Below are positions 1 through 11,030 of a stretch of 64,000 bases of DNA, in pieces. The notes below the pieces were generated by a model. That model saw only the letters and a program-made list of their open reading frames with translations, made no database searches and had not been told where the DNA came from. Made by a program: the position numbers and the translations under genes. Location: positions 124,001 to 188,000 of the forward strand of contig NC_089193.1 in the NCBI RefSeq assembly GCF_947507565.1, written 5' to 3'. The DNA is from Oscarella lobularis (Eukaryota; Porifera; Homoscleromorpha; Homosclerophorida; Oscarellidae). Numbering within the stretch: the first letter of the stretch is position 1; each line of letters opens with the position of its first letter.

Positions 1-308
1 CAGCAACTGACGACAAAGTATATCTGCACACTGCTGAATGAGTATGCCAAGGAGGGCATGTCTCTCTATCTGACATGCTGATTCTCGTGAATCGTCGTCT
101 GTCTCAAGCAACGACTGACTAGCGAAGGTTTGAAGCAGAGAGAGTGTCATATCGTTGTTCTATTGGACGACGACGTGGTTAATTGGGATGCCGATCGGAT
201 CGCCTATGATGGGAGAAGAATACGTAGAAAGTTCGTTCTGTAGGACTTTCTATAATATTAATTAACTCCATATACCGAGTCATTTGTCCGGGTCGCGCGC
301 CAAAGCAG
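1..308. other. Window start, no gene resolved
   Basis: This stretch lies upstream of the first recognisable CPEB exon. It may hold an intron or an N-terminal exon of that gene, but no conserved sequence could be read in it and the open frames are short. Confidence 0.3.
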
Positions 309-1373
309 TCTCCCAATTGACCGAGTGCTTCTCGCGAAAAGTCTTCGTTGGCGGATTGCTCCCCGACATCGACAAAGGTGGCAATCCGTAAACAAATTCT
401 TTCTCACGAAACGATTTCCGCTTTTTTTTCTTCTCTACTGTACAGTCGACATTCACGCCGCTTTTTGTCGTTTCGGCGCGCTCTCCGTCGATTGGCGTCA
501 CAAGGCGAACAGCATGTCGTGTTATCCGCCTAAAGGTGAACGAATACATAACTCGATTTTTCGTTCGTTTACTGTTTTTTTTTGTTTCGCGCTAAGGTTA
601 CGCTTTCCTGCTCTTTCGCGAGGAATTCTCCGTTCAGAAACTCATCGCTTCGTGCGTTGAAGAGGACGAGAAACTCTTCTACTTTGTCAACAGGTGGGCG
701 CCACATTCGTTTCCTACCTTTTTCATATACATCTCGTTCTCTGTCTCCCATTGATTCAGGTTCACATTCGTCCGTGGTGTCTCGCCGACAGCGACTTTGT
801 CATGGATCGACAACAGCAGTCGGTCGAACCGCGCAAGACCGTCTTCGTCGGAGGCGTGCCGCGTACGCTTCGTTCGTCCGACTTGGCGAGAATCATGAAC
901 GAACGATTCGGTAACGTTTGCTATGCTGGAATCGACGTTGATCCCCAACTGAAGTATGGAGGGGAAAGAATGTAATTCAGGAAACAATTGAATCTCTGTT
1001 TTTTGTAGGTGCTGGACGCGTGTCCTTTTCGAGTCAACAGAGCTACATTGCCGCCATCAACGTTCGTTTTGTGCAGCTTCAGTTGACTGACATCGATAAG
1101 AGAGTGAGTAGGACCTGCTCCCCTCTGATGTCATTATTGAAGGGCGATATCTAATATAGATTAGGGGTTTAGGAGACGCCTCACGCGGGGCTTCCCTCTC
1201 ATATTTATCTTTGATTCCAGGTTGAGATCAAGCCTTACGTTCTGAATGATCAGATGTGTGACGAATGCAACGGGTTGTTTGCTCGGTTTTTCTGTGGCCA
1301 CGTCCAGTGTCTTCAGTACTATTGCAAGCATTGTTGGGCCACTGTTCATGAACGAAAGCAGAATCACAAGTAG
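309..1373 (+). CDS. CPEB: CPEB2/3/4-like cytoplasmic polyadenylation element binding protein, C-terminal half
   Basis: This gene encodes the RNA-binding half of a CPEB protein, which binds U-rich elements in mRNA 3' UTRs and controls poly(A) length and translation in the cytoplasm. Exons read by eye are about 309-377, 446-535, 597-693, 760-957, 1009-1103 and 1221-1373. RRM1 opens with the motif RKVFVGGL and continues through VDWRHKA, YPPKGYAFLLF and [12 protein letters not shown]. The linker [12 protein letters not shown] leads into RRM2 ([13 protein letters not shown], then [17 protein letters not shown]). The last exon holds the ZZ-type zinc-binding tail (CDEC, then YYCKHCW) and stops at 1371-1373. 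Two oddities: the splice between 693 and 760 does not keep phase, so a short linker exon is probably missed; and no clean GT donor is visible near 957, where the usual Pro-Lys before GAGRV is absent. The N-terminal regulatory region lies upstream, probably outside the window. Family identity is sure; the paralogue is not. Confidence 0.9.
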
Positions 1374-2245
1374 TTCGTCAAAGAGGGTACCAAACGTCCT
1401 CGCATTTGTTGCTAGCCAAAGTTGCCTTTTGTTTCTTATCAGAGCCCATTATTTCCCTAGTGACAACCATAAATTCACCATGGCGGCGATAGTCATATTT
1501 TGAATTATGTTGTCTATTGGGGCTGTTTTGTAGACTCTATTACTTGATTTTAATTAACTGTTCTATTTTTGTGCTGTTTCTCAAAGCCATTTGTTTGTAT
1601 GGAAACGGAGTGACCTACTATTTCTTCATAAACAGATTTTTCTAGTATGCCAACAGTGTGTAGTGTAGTAATTAGGGTTACGTCTTCTCCGGGTTGAGTT
1701 TTAGTCCCGGAAATACGGGTTCCTTTTAGCTTTGTGACGTCAGGCGCAAGTCAAGTGCTCTATCCCGTATTCTCCTAAGCGGTGTGTTTACTCTTTGCGA
1801 CGCTTCTTTGTCGTGCTGTGCCGATCGCCCGAAGTTGCGACATCCGCTACTCCGTTCGTCAGTTTGTATTCTCCTAAGAGACGTACAAGTAGGTTTGTAG
1901 GCTTGTAGGCTCTCATCGACTCGAGCTTTGAGCTTTGAATTCGCCGCGCGCGTCGTTCGTGCGAGTCGCGGGCACCCGGTCGCGTTTTTTGGTCACTACC
2001 TGGCTTGCTGTCCGGAAAGCCGGTGGGTGGGGTCCCTTTCTAAGCACACGGTCACATTCATGACGCAATAGTGACCGTTGTAAGTGAGCGTATTAATTCA
2101 TATGAAAACAGGACTCTTTCGAGTGTGCCTTTTTCGTTCAGTAGTTTTCGTTATTATTTCCCCCAAGTGCATTCGTAACAACGGTAGTTGAAAGTGTCTT
2201 TCTTGTTTTTTTTTTATGTGTCTTTTTTATTAGGGTGAATTGAAA
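1374..2245. other. Intergenic, CPEB 3' side and promoter of the next gene
   Basis: No coding signal was seen. The segment from about 1680 to 2050 is GC-richer than its flanks, and a pyrimidine-rich tract ending in TAG at 2232-2234, just before the ATG at 2246, looks like a 3' splice site. The next gene therefore probably has a non-coding first exon in this interval. Confidence 0.35.
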
Positions 2246-3977
2246 ATGAACGACTCTCTTCCCAAGAAACGAACCGTCGCTTTTGCACGGCCGCATCCTT
2301 CAGCTGGAGCAGCTGCAAAATCAACATCACTATTCGTTGCTACTCTTAATAAAAGCCTACTGAATATTGATGACGACTTAGAGGAATGGAATAGTAGCAG
2401 CATTGATTTGTACGCTGTTGGGGGTTCCAAAGAGGAAATTTATTCTGAATTTGAAACGACGATGAAAAAACTGGGTGGTGAAATTGGACTTCCCGTCAAG
2501 ATTGTTCCGGCAGGAGATCCGATGAACCCTGAGGACCGTGGACTTTCCGTCATGAGAGATAGAACAATTCCTGGTGCAAACACTCTTCATGCTGTATGTG
2601 CATCTCAAAAGTCAAGGCCGGACTTTACTGTCACGTATTGTGGGATGCCGGTTATGATCATGGAATTGCAGTCTCTCGGCGAGTATTGGCACGCAATTCA
2701 GCAAACCTGCTTTTACCTTTTTGATCATTTTCGATATGTGCGCAATATCAGCACGACTTTGAAGGAGTGGAGTGGTTACCTTTATGCAAAGGCTTCCGAA
2801 AGAGTCAATGGTTGCGTAACCCGCGTTGATATCAAGTGGAATGATGAAGAATTAGCATTTAAGGTGACTTTTGAGCCACTGAAACTTGACGAGTACAAGG
2901 CAGACTTGAAGAAGCACTTGAAGAAGCAAATTAACAATCTTAGGCCTTATGAAGAAGCTGGAATACCACCTTTGCTGTTTGGCATTCCACTATCAGAAGA
3001 GTCGATTACCTTCATCAACGAGGAAATTGATGCCGCCAATTCTCAAATCGCCGATCGTCAAGCCGACGCCCATAATCCGACTGCCAAAAAAGCGAAATTG
3101 TTATTGCCATTAGAGCAGTGGCCATCTCTAACGTCGATTATTGTTGCTGATAAGCATTGGGTATTCAAGTACATCTTTTCGGTGGTTGAGGAAAAAACGA
3201 TTCGTGACCTAAGAAAATTATCAGAGAAAAAGAAAATAGATGTTTATGACTGTCAGTTCCTGCTTCCAGATCCTGAGGATTTCCTCATCTCTGACAAGTC
3301 CTTCTTCAGGTATTCACGTTTGCCCGCCGACCCTATGTCAAAGGAAGAAGTTCAAGAATGCTTTCCCGACTATGCCAAGAGTGTTTCGGAAGCTCTGTCA
3401 TCGATGCACGACCTTCTGAAATATGCGCATTGCGACGTGCGCATGGAAAACATCGTTTTCAAAGAAAAAGGTAACTTAGAAATGTGAAATGGCACATTAA
3501 AGAGTCTAACTAAACTTGGTGTTTGGGTCAAATAGGTGACACGGGAACGTATTACGCGGTTTTAATAGATCTTGATCGATCAGAACCAATTGGACGGAAA
3601 AGGCCACTCGAGTATAGAAAAGCCGGTGTAATGTACACATTGCCAGACGTACGTGGCGTGACCAATGAAATGTTGGATTGGCGCCAACTTGGAATACTTC
3701 TCACTTTCTGCCATGAAGATGTTGCTATCGAAAAGTATCACAAACTGGAGCCGTCCGACCTAAAATCATCATCGAGTGATCCTTACATCGGAGACTTACT
3801 CAAAGGTAATGCCAGTCTGACCTATATCATCTTAAATTGATATAGTCCGCGCGAGATTAGGTGAGAAGGGCGATGTGGAGAGACTGCGCCTACGCAAGGA
3901 GCCTGGCAAGACTATTGGTCAGGTGATCGAAGTAAGGTTACCCTCCGCCCCCCCCCCCCCCCCCCCCCCTACAGTAA
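2246..3977 (+). CDS. CRN-like protein: PD-(D/E)XK-like region fused to a degenerate protein-kinase-like domain
   Basis: Exons 2246-3470, 3536-3805, 3846-3931 and a final exon at 3975-3977 that carries only the stop codon give a 527-residue protein; all splice sites are GT-AG and in phase. An N-terminal region has a Pro-Asp at residues 125-126 (RPDFTV) followed by MELQ with Glu140, spaced as in PD-(D/E)XK nucleases, but with Gln where Lys is usual. The C-terminal half resembles a small kinase: HCDVRMEN at residues 395-402 stands for the catalytic loop, LIDLDRS in exon 2 for the Mg-binding DFG segment, and DWRQLG for the following helix. Nuclease-plus-kinase fusions of this kind are known from Crinkler-type effectors and their animal relatives; that link is inferred from layout, not shown. 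No signal peptide or membrane segment is seen, so it is probably intracellular. ATG 2246 was chosen because it directly follows a likely 5' UTR splice acceptor. Confidence 0.65.
3948..3969 (+). repeat. Poly-C tract, 22 bases
   Basis: An uninterrupted run of C lies just before the TACAG acceptor of the last intron of the CRN-like gene. It acts as that intron's polypyrimidine tract. Length is likely to vary between individuals or reads. Confidence 0.9.
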
Positions 3978-4692
3978 CGTAAACGTGTTGTTAAATTTGA
4001 ATTTCTACCCTTTTAGAATCGCTTACCGGTTGAAGCAACGTCGTGATTTTAGGTTTCAGCAGCGTTACCTTTTGTTTTGCGTTAACTGCATGTTATTCAT
4101 TGTATTGTGCATTAACGTTTTTCGTGCGTTGACATACAAGGCTTTAGCGGCTCAGTTTGCAACGATGGCCTTCTTGGAAAGCACCGGATCGAAGACAGAA
4201 ATGTTTGTTCAATGCTCGCAGCTCGTCAATCTCGATTATTTGAAGAAATCAATCCCTTTCTTCCCAGTGTCCGTGGGACACGTTCATTAGAAAAAGTAAA
4301 AGACATATTTGGACGCTATAGAGCGTCGTCGTTTGAAGACGAATTTTATATTCGAAATTTATCGGATATGTATTATTTTTGTATCCGGGGTACCGGATAA
4401 ATAGTAAAAATAGGGGTAAATATAGGTAATTAGGAGTGGTGATGAGGAGAAATTACAATTGCAGTCGGTAAGAATAAGATAGGTCACTAAACGCGGAGGA
4501 GAGAAATCGAGATTTTGTTATAGTCTCATTAAAATGTTTGAACGAAGTCCACATCAGTTGGACGGCAGACCGTAAGCTGTCGGCTACAGAATGCTCCTTT
4601 TTTTACATCACTCCTTCCTTTAGAGAGTATAGCGGAGTTATTGGTAGGCTTGCGTGCATATTTTACTGCGTGGACTATGTGCGCTCATAATA
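3978..4692. other. Intergenic, unassigned
   Basis: An open frame at 3985-4290 (+) is rich in Phe, Leu and Arg, has no recognisable motif and begins right after the preceding stop, so it is not called. Nothing else was seen. Confidence 0.3.
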
Positions 4693-5372
4693 GGATTTGT
4701 CAATGTTCCTAACGTCGTATTGGAGCCTACCCACAACAAGCAGGACATTGCCGATCCCCAAGCATGTTATTGAAACTTGAGAAGAGCCTCTCTTGAGTTG
4801 GCCATTTTTTTTAGGAGTACCGCTTTTTACTTAAAGCTATGAACGAACATCTTCAGCAATACTGGCGGGACATGAAAATAAGTAAGTTCAGATGCATTAG
4901 TATAGATTGGGCCAAAGTTAAAATTTGAAATTCCGGTAAAGACAATTTGACTGAGTTCTGGTAAGATTCTACAGTTACTTAAGCTGTGGCCAATTTATTT
5001 ACCATAAGGAGTCGCTATGGCTATTCTCCGTCGAAGCCGTGGACCGATTTGCCTTCGAACAAGTCCAAATACGCGAAAATCAGACGTGGGAAAGTTCAGA
5101 TGGAGATGCAGTGCGGTACGTCAAAGTTACTGCTGTACTGATCGTCGGAATTTTGCATTTCTTATATAGACGCGTGCCTTAAATGGAGAAAGATTCCGTT
5201 TTCGACGAAGAACTTTGATTATAAGTTTACTGATGACTGGACGTGCAATCTCAATTGGGATCCAGCCCGCAACATGTACTCATACCCTAATCATAGACCT
5301 GACCAACTAATGACTGAGGGAATAGGTGTTCGAAGCCGGAGCAAGTGGTTGTCGTTGCAACGGCTCATCTGA
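4693..5372 (+). pseudogene. MORC2: MORC2-like remnant: end of the ATPase module plus CW-type zinc finger
   Basis: Three blocks match the MORC family in order. Block 4693-4755 reads GFVNVPNVVLEPTHNKQDIAD. Block 4815-4881 reads EYRFLLKAMNEHLQQYW, ending at a GTAAGT donor. Blocks about 4993-5115 and 5170-5372, joined across a GT-AG intron in phase, contain the CW motif QCDACLKWRKIPF and DDWTCNLNWDP, then run to a stop at 5370-5372. MORC2 is a nuclear GHKL ATPase that silences chromatin; the CW finger binds or mimics binding of methylated histone H3. The GHKL ATPase core is absent upstream, the junction near 4755 has no in-phase donor, the block at 4993 lacks a clear acceptor, and the fourth CW zinc ligand, normally Cys, is replaced in ARNMYSYP. 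It is most simply a decayed or truncated copy, though an unusual short gene is possible. Confidence 0.65.
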
Positions 5373-5459
5373 CCAAACCAACCCCGGCGGAGAACCGCCG
5401 GTCAGGCCTGGTACGAATCTCGTTTGCTGAGTAATGCTAATGAATTAAGCCACCTTCTG

Positions 5460-6170
5460 TTGCTCGACCTCCTCCCCCTATACAACACACAAACCACAAA
5501 GCCCCTATAACACGTAAAACTATGATGCACTTATCTGACAGAACCCTCTGAAGAACCCGTACGAATAGACTAACACTGAAAAATAAAATAATAAATAATT
5601 ATATAATGCTATCTATCTGTCCTTCTAAAAACGTACCTTAACGAACCCCAATGAATGATAAACCTTCTCCCCCACACGCAGATGGCCCCAGACCCCACTA
5701 TTCAGAGAACCTCCCCCTAAAAAAACGAGAGAAAAATAAATAACCCTGTCCGAAATTGAGGAAACCTCTCTCCCCCAAACAAGACGCTGAACTCGTGATA
5801 AAACCGAAGGATTACCATACGCATATACTGCTTTCCAAACCTAACCGCGCACTATAGGACGCCCGAGATCGCAAGGACCGCGAAAAAACACTTTATTTCC
5901 CCCTTAGGGCCACCCGCCATCGCGCAACACTAATGGCCTCTCAAGCGCGCTCCAGACCCCGTCGCTAAGCGTTCAAACACTGGAAGGACGAAGGGAAACA
6001 ATAGTAAAACCCTTCGAACACGCACGGGCCCCGAAACCGCAACGCGAGAAGCGGAATGACACGCAAACGTGTGACGTACCCTTCGCGAAGACCGATTCCT
6101 TCCTTTCCGTCCTCCTCAAGCCGAATGAAAGCGCGGCTCCCGTATACACGCAACCGCGGATAAATACCGT
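5460..6170. repeat. Diverged interspersed repeat, copy 1
   Basis: Segments here resemble 11090-11655, for example around 5500-5540 (CAAAGCCC, then GCACTTATCTGACA) and around 6020-6150 (Arg/GC-rich text leading to TCCCGTATA). The copies are old and patchy. No transposase or reverse transcriptase was seen. Confidence 0.4.
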
Positions 6171-6811
6171 GAGAATTTCAAAAATTCACGCGAATTTCAC
6201 AAATCACACCTCCTACACTACCAAACACTTATAACACAACCTTCTTATCACACTATGACGTAAAGAGCAGCTAGAAATGCTCTCAAAAACGAAAACGACG
6301 CTATATCAAACAACACGAATATCTCACATCAAACGTCAAATCAGGATGTCCGACGAACAAAAGTGTATCTCCAGAATCAAGCCCAAGACACTCTTCAGGC
6401 ATTTTGGGAAGCGCATCGCTCTTCAGAATTGAGTAATAGGGAATAGGGAAAGTTCAGAATTTTTATTAATATTTTTTATTTTTAGGAATAATTTAAGGCA
6501 ATTGGAGAGCACCATCGTTAGCCGTCTCCAATGGGATATCCTCACAATAGTCAGACATAACACCAGTTGGATCTACGGCTAGTATCAGATAAGTGCTTTA
6601 CAGTCGTACAACTGTTGGAAGCTTTGTTTTTCGTGTGATTTGTAGGGGTGCGCGATACGAAAAAGGTGAGGTCGGTATACAGGGTGAGGGGTTGGTCTCT
6701 TTTCTTCCTAGCTATTGTTTTGTAGACTGTGGGGTTATATACTCACGCGTGGTATATAAGAGTGTCAGGACAGGGCACTTCAATCATTTTCGACCTGTGA
6801 AGACGACGTAG
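6171..6811. other. Intergenic, unassigned
   Basis: AT-rich DNA with short open frames only. Nothing recognisable. Confidence 0.3.
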
Positions 6812-6962
6812 CAATAGCGTATGGAATGAGAGAGCCTATAGGAATAGTGTATGGAAGGAATGAGTCTATAGGAATAGTGTATGGAATGAGAGAGCCTATA
6901 GGAATAGTGTATGGAGGGAAAGAGCCTATAGGAATAGTGTATGGAAGGAAAGAGCCTATAGG
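6812..6962. repeat. 30-bp tandem repeat, five units
   Basis: The unit AATAGTGTATGGAATGAGAG plus AGCCTATAGG repeats five times with few changes. It is followed by a degenerate unit and a short ATGT microsatellite near 6984-7004. Confidence 0.9.
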
Positions 6963-7039
6963 AATGGAATAGGGTTTGGAAGGATGTATGTATGTATGTA
7001 TGTATCAGTGTGTATGTACGGCCATGCGAAAACATTGTT

Positions 7040-8165
7040 CATTTTGCACGGAAATGCCTTTCAAACCCTTCCCGCACTATTATACATTGTAAATAGTACG
7101 AAACCCTGATTTTTAATAATTATATATGACGTCAGTATTGTAATTCGCTTGAGGGACGTGCGTACGTTAGCGCGCTTGACTCGCTTTTGCGAATGAATGG
7201 AAAATGTCTCAAAACAACGAATTCGAAGTTCGAGCGACGTCAGAATAGTGTTAAAAGTGAGTATTGAGTAGTTTAGAGCCTTTTCGGCTGTTCGCGACGG
7301 TGCGAAACGGTCGAAATCGCGCCGTCGTGGCGACGCGCATCTCGAAGTACGATCAAATCGTTTCGATCCAACGCGGAATAGTGTTTTCGAAACGTTTCGA
7401 AGCGTTTCGCTGCATTCTGGGACGTATTTCGAGCTATTTACGATGTTTTCCACTATGCGAAAAGGGGCGTGGCCTTTAACTTTCGTGCTCACTCTACGGC
7501 AAACGGCGTACGATACGCCGTCGACAAACCGAAATTCGAAAACTAGATGATATGGGCTTTCGATCGATTGTATGTTCGTCGCCGTACGTCGCGTCCTAAC
7601 GGCGCAGCGGCGTCGTAAATGTGGAGTGATTTCGATGCACGCGAGTAGGCGTGTTTGTATATTAGACAGGTTTTTATGTCGAAAATTAGCGAATTTCGAC
7701 GTGGCTCTGAACCAATCTTGTAGAGTTGTCAATGACGATTCGATTGGTCTTGGTCCGGTCGCCGTGCGATGTTTTGTGACAAAACTGCACTCATTTAAAT
7801 AATTACGTCGCGAATGAGAAAAGGCGAAATTGTTTTTCGATTTCCTCCGTCCCGTGATGGAATTCGTCTTCGTTTTTTCGTGGAGATGAATTCTATTAGG
7901 TGGTATGTGAGGGGCGAAAAGGTTTAGTGGCCATTGGCCAAAATTTTGAGTGAAATTTGCACTCGAAAAGTTTTTCGCTTTTGGTACATCTTTGCTCTGT
8001 TTGCAAAGGGCCTTCCCGTTGTCGTATCGAGCCAAGATTCGATATCTGATCTCTCTGACCCCGGAATTGTTGGTAGCCAAAGTTTCGTTGCCATGGCAAC
8101 AATTTTTTGTTTCTAAATAGATGTATCTTTCCTTGTATCAAGCGGACTCTGGGGGCCGCGTGGCC
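7040..8165 (-). mobile_element. Interspersed element family A, copy 1 (about 1.13 kb)
   Basis: This block is the reverse complement of a diverged copy at 27455-28612. Both begin with GGCCCCCAG and GCTTGATACAAGG and end with a short hairpin-like stretch around GCACTATTTACAAT and ATAATAGTGCGGGAAGG. Shared internal landmarks include TTTGGCTACCAACAA, GGGTCAGAGAGA and AAAATTTTGGCC. A long open frame on the minus strand (7061-8080) has no recognisable domain. It is probably a non-autonomous mobile element; its class is unknown. Confidence 0.75.
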
Positions 8166-8357
8166 CGGAGATCGAAAAAAGCGATCATGCGACGCTTAGA
8201 AGTGAGTAGAGCGACAATTGTTGCCTCGCGCGCGATTTCTGCTTCTTTCCTAATTTATAGAAGACCCGTCCCCGCAGCAGATGTGGAGCAGGATCTATTT
8301 CAAATTGTCGCCTGTCTTATAGCTGTCATCAGTTTGAGAGACTTACAGGTGGAGTGG
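8166..8357. other. Unassigned flank
   Basis: Short unique-looking sequence between the element and the hairpin repeats. No gene seen. Confidence 0.3.
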
Positions 8358-8520
8358 AGGTAGACATTTAGTCAGCCATCGTTTTCTTTAGAGAACGATG
8401 GATGATAGCCTTCGTTATCTTTAGAGAATCATGAATGATAGCCTTCGTTTTCTATAGAGAACAATGGATGATAGCCTTCGCTTTCCATAAAGAACGATTG
8501 ACCATGGCCTTCGTTTTTTT
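8358..8520. repeat. Tandem hairpin repeat, about 48-bp unit, four copies
   Basis: Each unit carries a small inverted repeat such as TCGTTTTCTTTAGAGAACGA followed by ATGGATGATAGCCT. The stems are kept while the loops and spacers vary. A short relative of this pattern occurs at 40240-40310. Confidence 0.75.
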
Positions 8521-8907
8521 GCGATCATTGCATTATTATTTCTAATTGGGCGTTTTCTTTTCTTTCTTTTAGGCTCTTATCTCTATATGATTGCTATGTG
8601 TAAGAGATATTGATAGAAGGCGAGGAGCTGGATTTTTAATTAAAGGTACGTCATCACCGTCACCACCATCAAAATTGATTATATGTCTTCATTCATATGG
8701 CACACAGATGACAAAGAAAAGATTCAGCAGAATGGAAAATGACTTTAATTGTCTTACTTTGCGTACGTAATAATTTTTCGATTAGCACTAGGCGCATAAT
8801 ACAATCACGCGCGCTGTCGTCTCACGTGATCCTAGTTAGGCGCGTGGAAAGTAGATAGGGCCGTACACACAATAAACCAGGACGAGTCCTGTCAAATTAT
8901 ATTTGAA
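8521..8907. other. Intergenic, unassigned
   Basis: No coding or RNA feature was recognised. Confidence 0.3.
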
Positions 8908-9350
8908 TAAAGTCCCGGATGTCCATACAAAAATGAAACAGTTTTCCCTCTCCTCCATCCACCCCCTCGCCCCACATAGGAGGCAAGGCCAGGTGGGCAC
9001 CTGCTTATGAGTCAAAGGACTCATGGGGTCACTCCAGACTCCCCCGCGGAGGATGAGCCCGTTTAACCTCCTGGCTCCGAGCCTTGGACTGTGAAAGTGG
9101 CAGCTGGGATGTCAGTCCACTCACAGGTGCAATTCCAAGGGGCGTCACTGATTTACCCGCCAGTGCTCTGCCTTACGCGGGGAGGCAACTCGATAGCCTC
9201 TGCAGAGGTATGGCCTATTTATCGCTCTTGGCCACAGAGGGATGGCTGCGTCTGCCTCGTCGGATTGGAGGAACAACTACACGGTAAAACAATTGACAAA
9301 GGGGAAAACAAAGAAAAGTACCTGGCGTCCGCCAAAGTCTCGAGCGAATA
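8908..9350 (+). mobile_element. Interspersed element family B, copy 1 (443 bp)
   Basis: This block is almost identical to 26366-26808 in the same orientation and of the same length. It runs from GTCCCGGATGT to AAGTCTCGAGC. Internal marks are a palindrome around GAGTCAAAGGACTC and the text GGGGAGGCAACTC. No protein domain or tRNA-like promoter is evident. The high identity over 17 kb suggests recent mobility. Confidence 0.85.
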
Positions 9351-9570
9351 AACGTCTGGAACAACTAAAGACATCTTAAAAATAAAACCTATGAATAGAA
9401 TCCGTTCCACATACTGTAACTCCTTTCATCGATCCGAGCTCTTTCTATTTTGTTTCTTATCCCATATCCATTCTCATACGCTCTCCTTCTCCTCTCTCTT
9501 CCAATAGCCTTCTCCTAACCAAAAGAAATTAAAAAAATAAAACCTCAGAAATGAAATGTGATAAACAAAC
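9351..9570. other. Flank of element B
   Basis: Unique AT-rich sequence; nothing recognised. Confidence 0.3.
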
Positions 9571-10030
9571 GTAAAATAATTTGGTACCTGTAAATATTCT
9601 TTTTCCACTTCTCTTCCTTTGTCCGTCCGTGTGATCCCTTTCCTGTCCTGTGAGTGTCTTATGTCCTTCTTTTGCACCCTTGTTCCATCCCATTGAATGT
9701 TCTTAAATAATAAAAAAAATGAACTTTGATAAACAAATGAAAATTTATTTGGTACATCTAGATATTCTTTTTCCACTTTTCTTCCTCTGTCCGTGTCGAT
9801 CCCTTTCCTTTCCTGTCTGTGAATGTCCTATGTCCTTCCCTTGCATCCTTGTTCCATCCCATTGAGTGTTCCTAAATAAAAGAAATGAAATGTGATAAAC
9901 AAAATTTAAAATATTTGGGTACCGGTGGATATTCTTTCTCCACTTCCCTTCCTTCCTTTCTCCATGTCGATCCCTTTCCCCTCCCTGTGCGTGTTTTCTG
10001 TCCTCTGTTCCTCCTTCCAAGTGGGTCTTC
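9571..10030. repeat. Tandem repeat, about 168-bp unit, three copies
   Basis: The landmark TTGGTAC followed by GATATTCTTTTTCCAC recurs near 9580, 9748 and 9916, each followed by a C/T-rich segment ending near TCCATCCCATTGA. Confidence 0.85.
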
Positions 10031-10079
10031 CTAGATAAAAAAAATAAAAAAGAGTAAAAAACAATCCAAAAACTAAAAA

Positions 10080-11030
10080 TTACATATAATCTACCTAGAG
10101 AAAATTAACTAGAAATGATTCAAGAAGCTAAAACTACATCATTTACCATCGATCCCTAGACATCCCTCCTTCCTCCTCATCATTTTTCCTTCCTTCCCAC
10201 TCGCGTCCCTTGCTCGTATCCTTCCTCCTTACAACCTTACACACCTAAAAAATTAATTAGAGACTTCTCAATAGCTAAAACTCTACCTACATCACATACC
10301 TTTGCTCCCTCGATAGTCATCCTCCCTCCTGATTGCTTTTCCTTCCACCCCACTCGCGTCCCTTGCTCGTATCTTTCTTCCTTACACCCTTACGTATCTA
10401 AAGAAACGAATTAGGGACTCCTCAATTGCTCAAACTCTACCTACATCACACACCTTTGATCCCTAGAAAGTCGTCCTTCCTCCTGATAACTTTTCCGTCC
10501 TTCCCATTAGCGTCCCTTACTTGTATCCTTCCTCCTTCCACTCTTACGCATCTAAAAAAACGAATTAGAGACCCCTCAATAACTAAAACTCTACCTACAT
10601 CAGATACCTTTGATCCCTAGATAGTTGTCCTTCCTCCTCATTGACTTTCCTTCGTTCCTATTCGCGTCCCTTACTTGTATCCTTGTTCCTTACACTCTTA
10701 CACATCCAAAGAAACGAATTAGGGACTCCTCAATTGCTCAAACTCTACCTACATCACCTACCTTTGATCCCTCGATAGTCATCCTTCCTCCTGATCACTT
10801 TTCCGTCCTTCCCACTCGCGTCCCTTGTTCATATCCTTCTTCCTTACACTCTTCCACATCTAGAAAACGAATTAGAAACTCCATAATTGCTAAAACTCTA
10901 CCTACATCACATACCGTCAATCCCTTGATATTCCTTCTTCTTCTTGATTGCTTGTTCCTCCTTCTCCCTCGCGTCCCTTGCTCTTGTCCTCGTTCCTCCC
11001 ATTCCTATGCACCTAAAAAAACTGATTGGA
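10080..11030. repeat. Tandem repeat, about 150-158-bp unit, six copies
   Basis: The landmark AAACTCTACCTACATCAC or a variant recurs near 10123, 10281, 10431, 10588, 10738 and 10893. Units are strongly pyrimidine-biased on the + strand. The open frames at 10426-11068 are products of this repeat. Confidence 0.9.

Noticed and set aside
3985-4290. 101-codon frame after the CRN-like gene
   Set aside because: No motif, odd composition, and it begins in the 3' flank straight after the stop exon.
7061-8080. 339-codon open frame on the minus strand
   Set aside because: It lies wholly inside element family A, has no recognisable domain, no introns and an Arg-rich composition. The inverted copy has a much shorter frame. 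It is reported as part of the repeat, not as a gene.
9084-9351. Frames in element B that recur at 26541-26808
   Set aside because: They repeat only because the element is duplicated; two overlapping frames are equally conserved, which speaks against coding.
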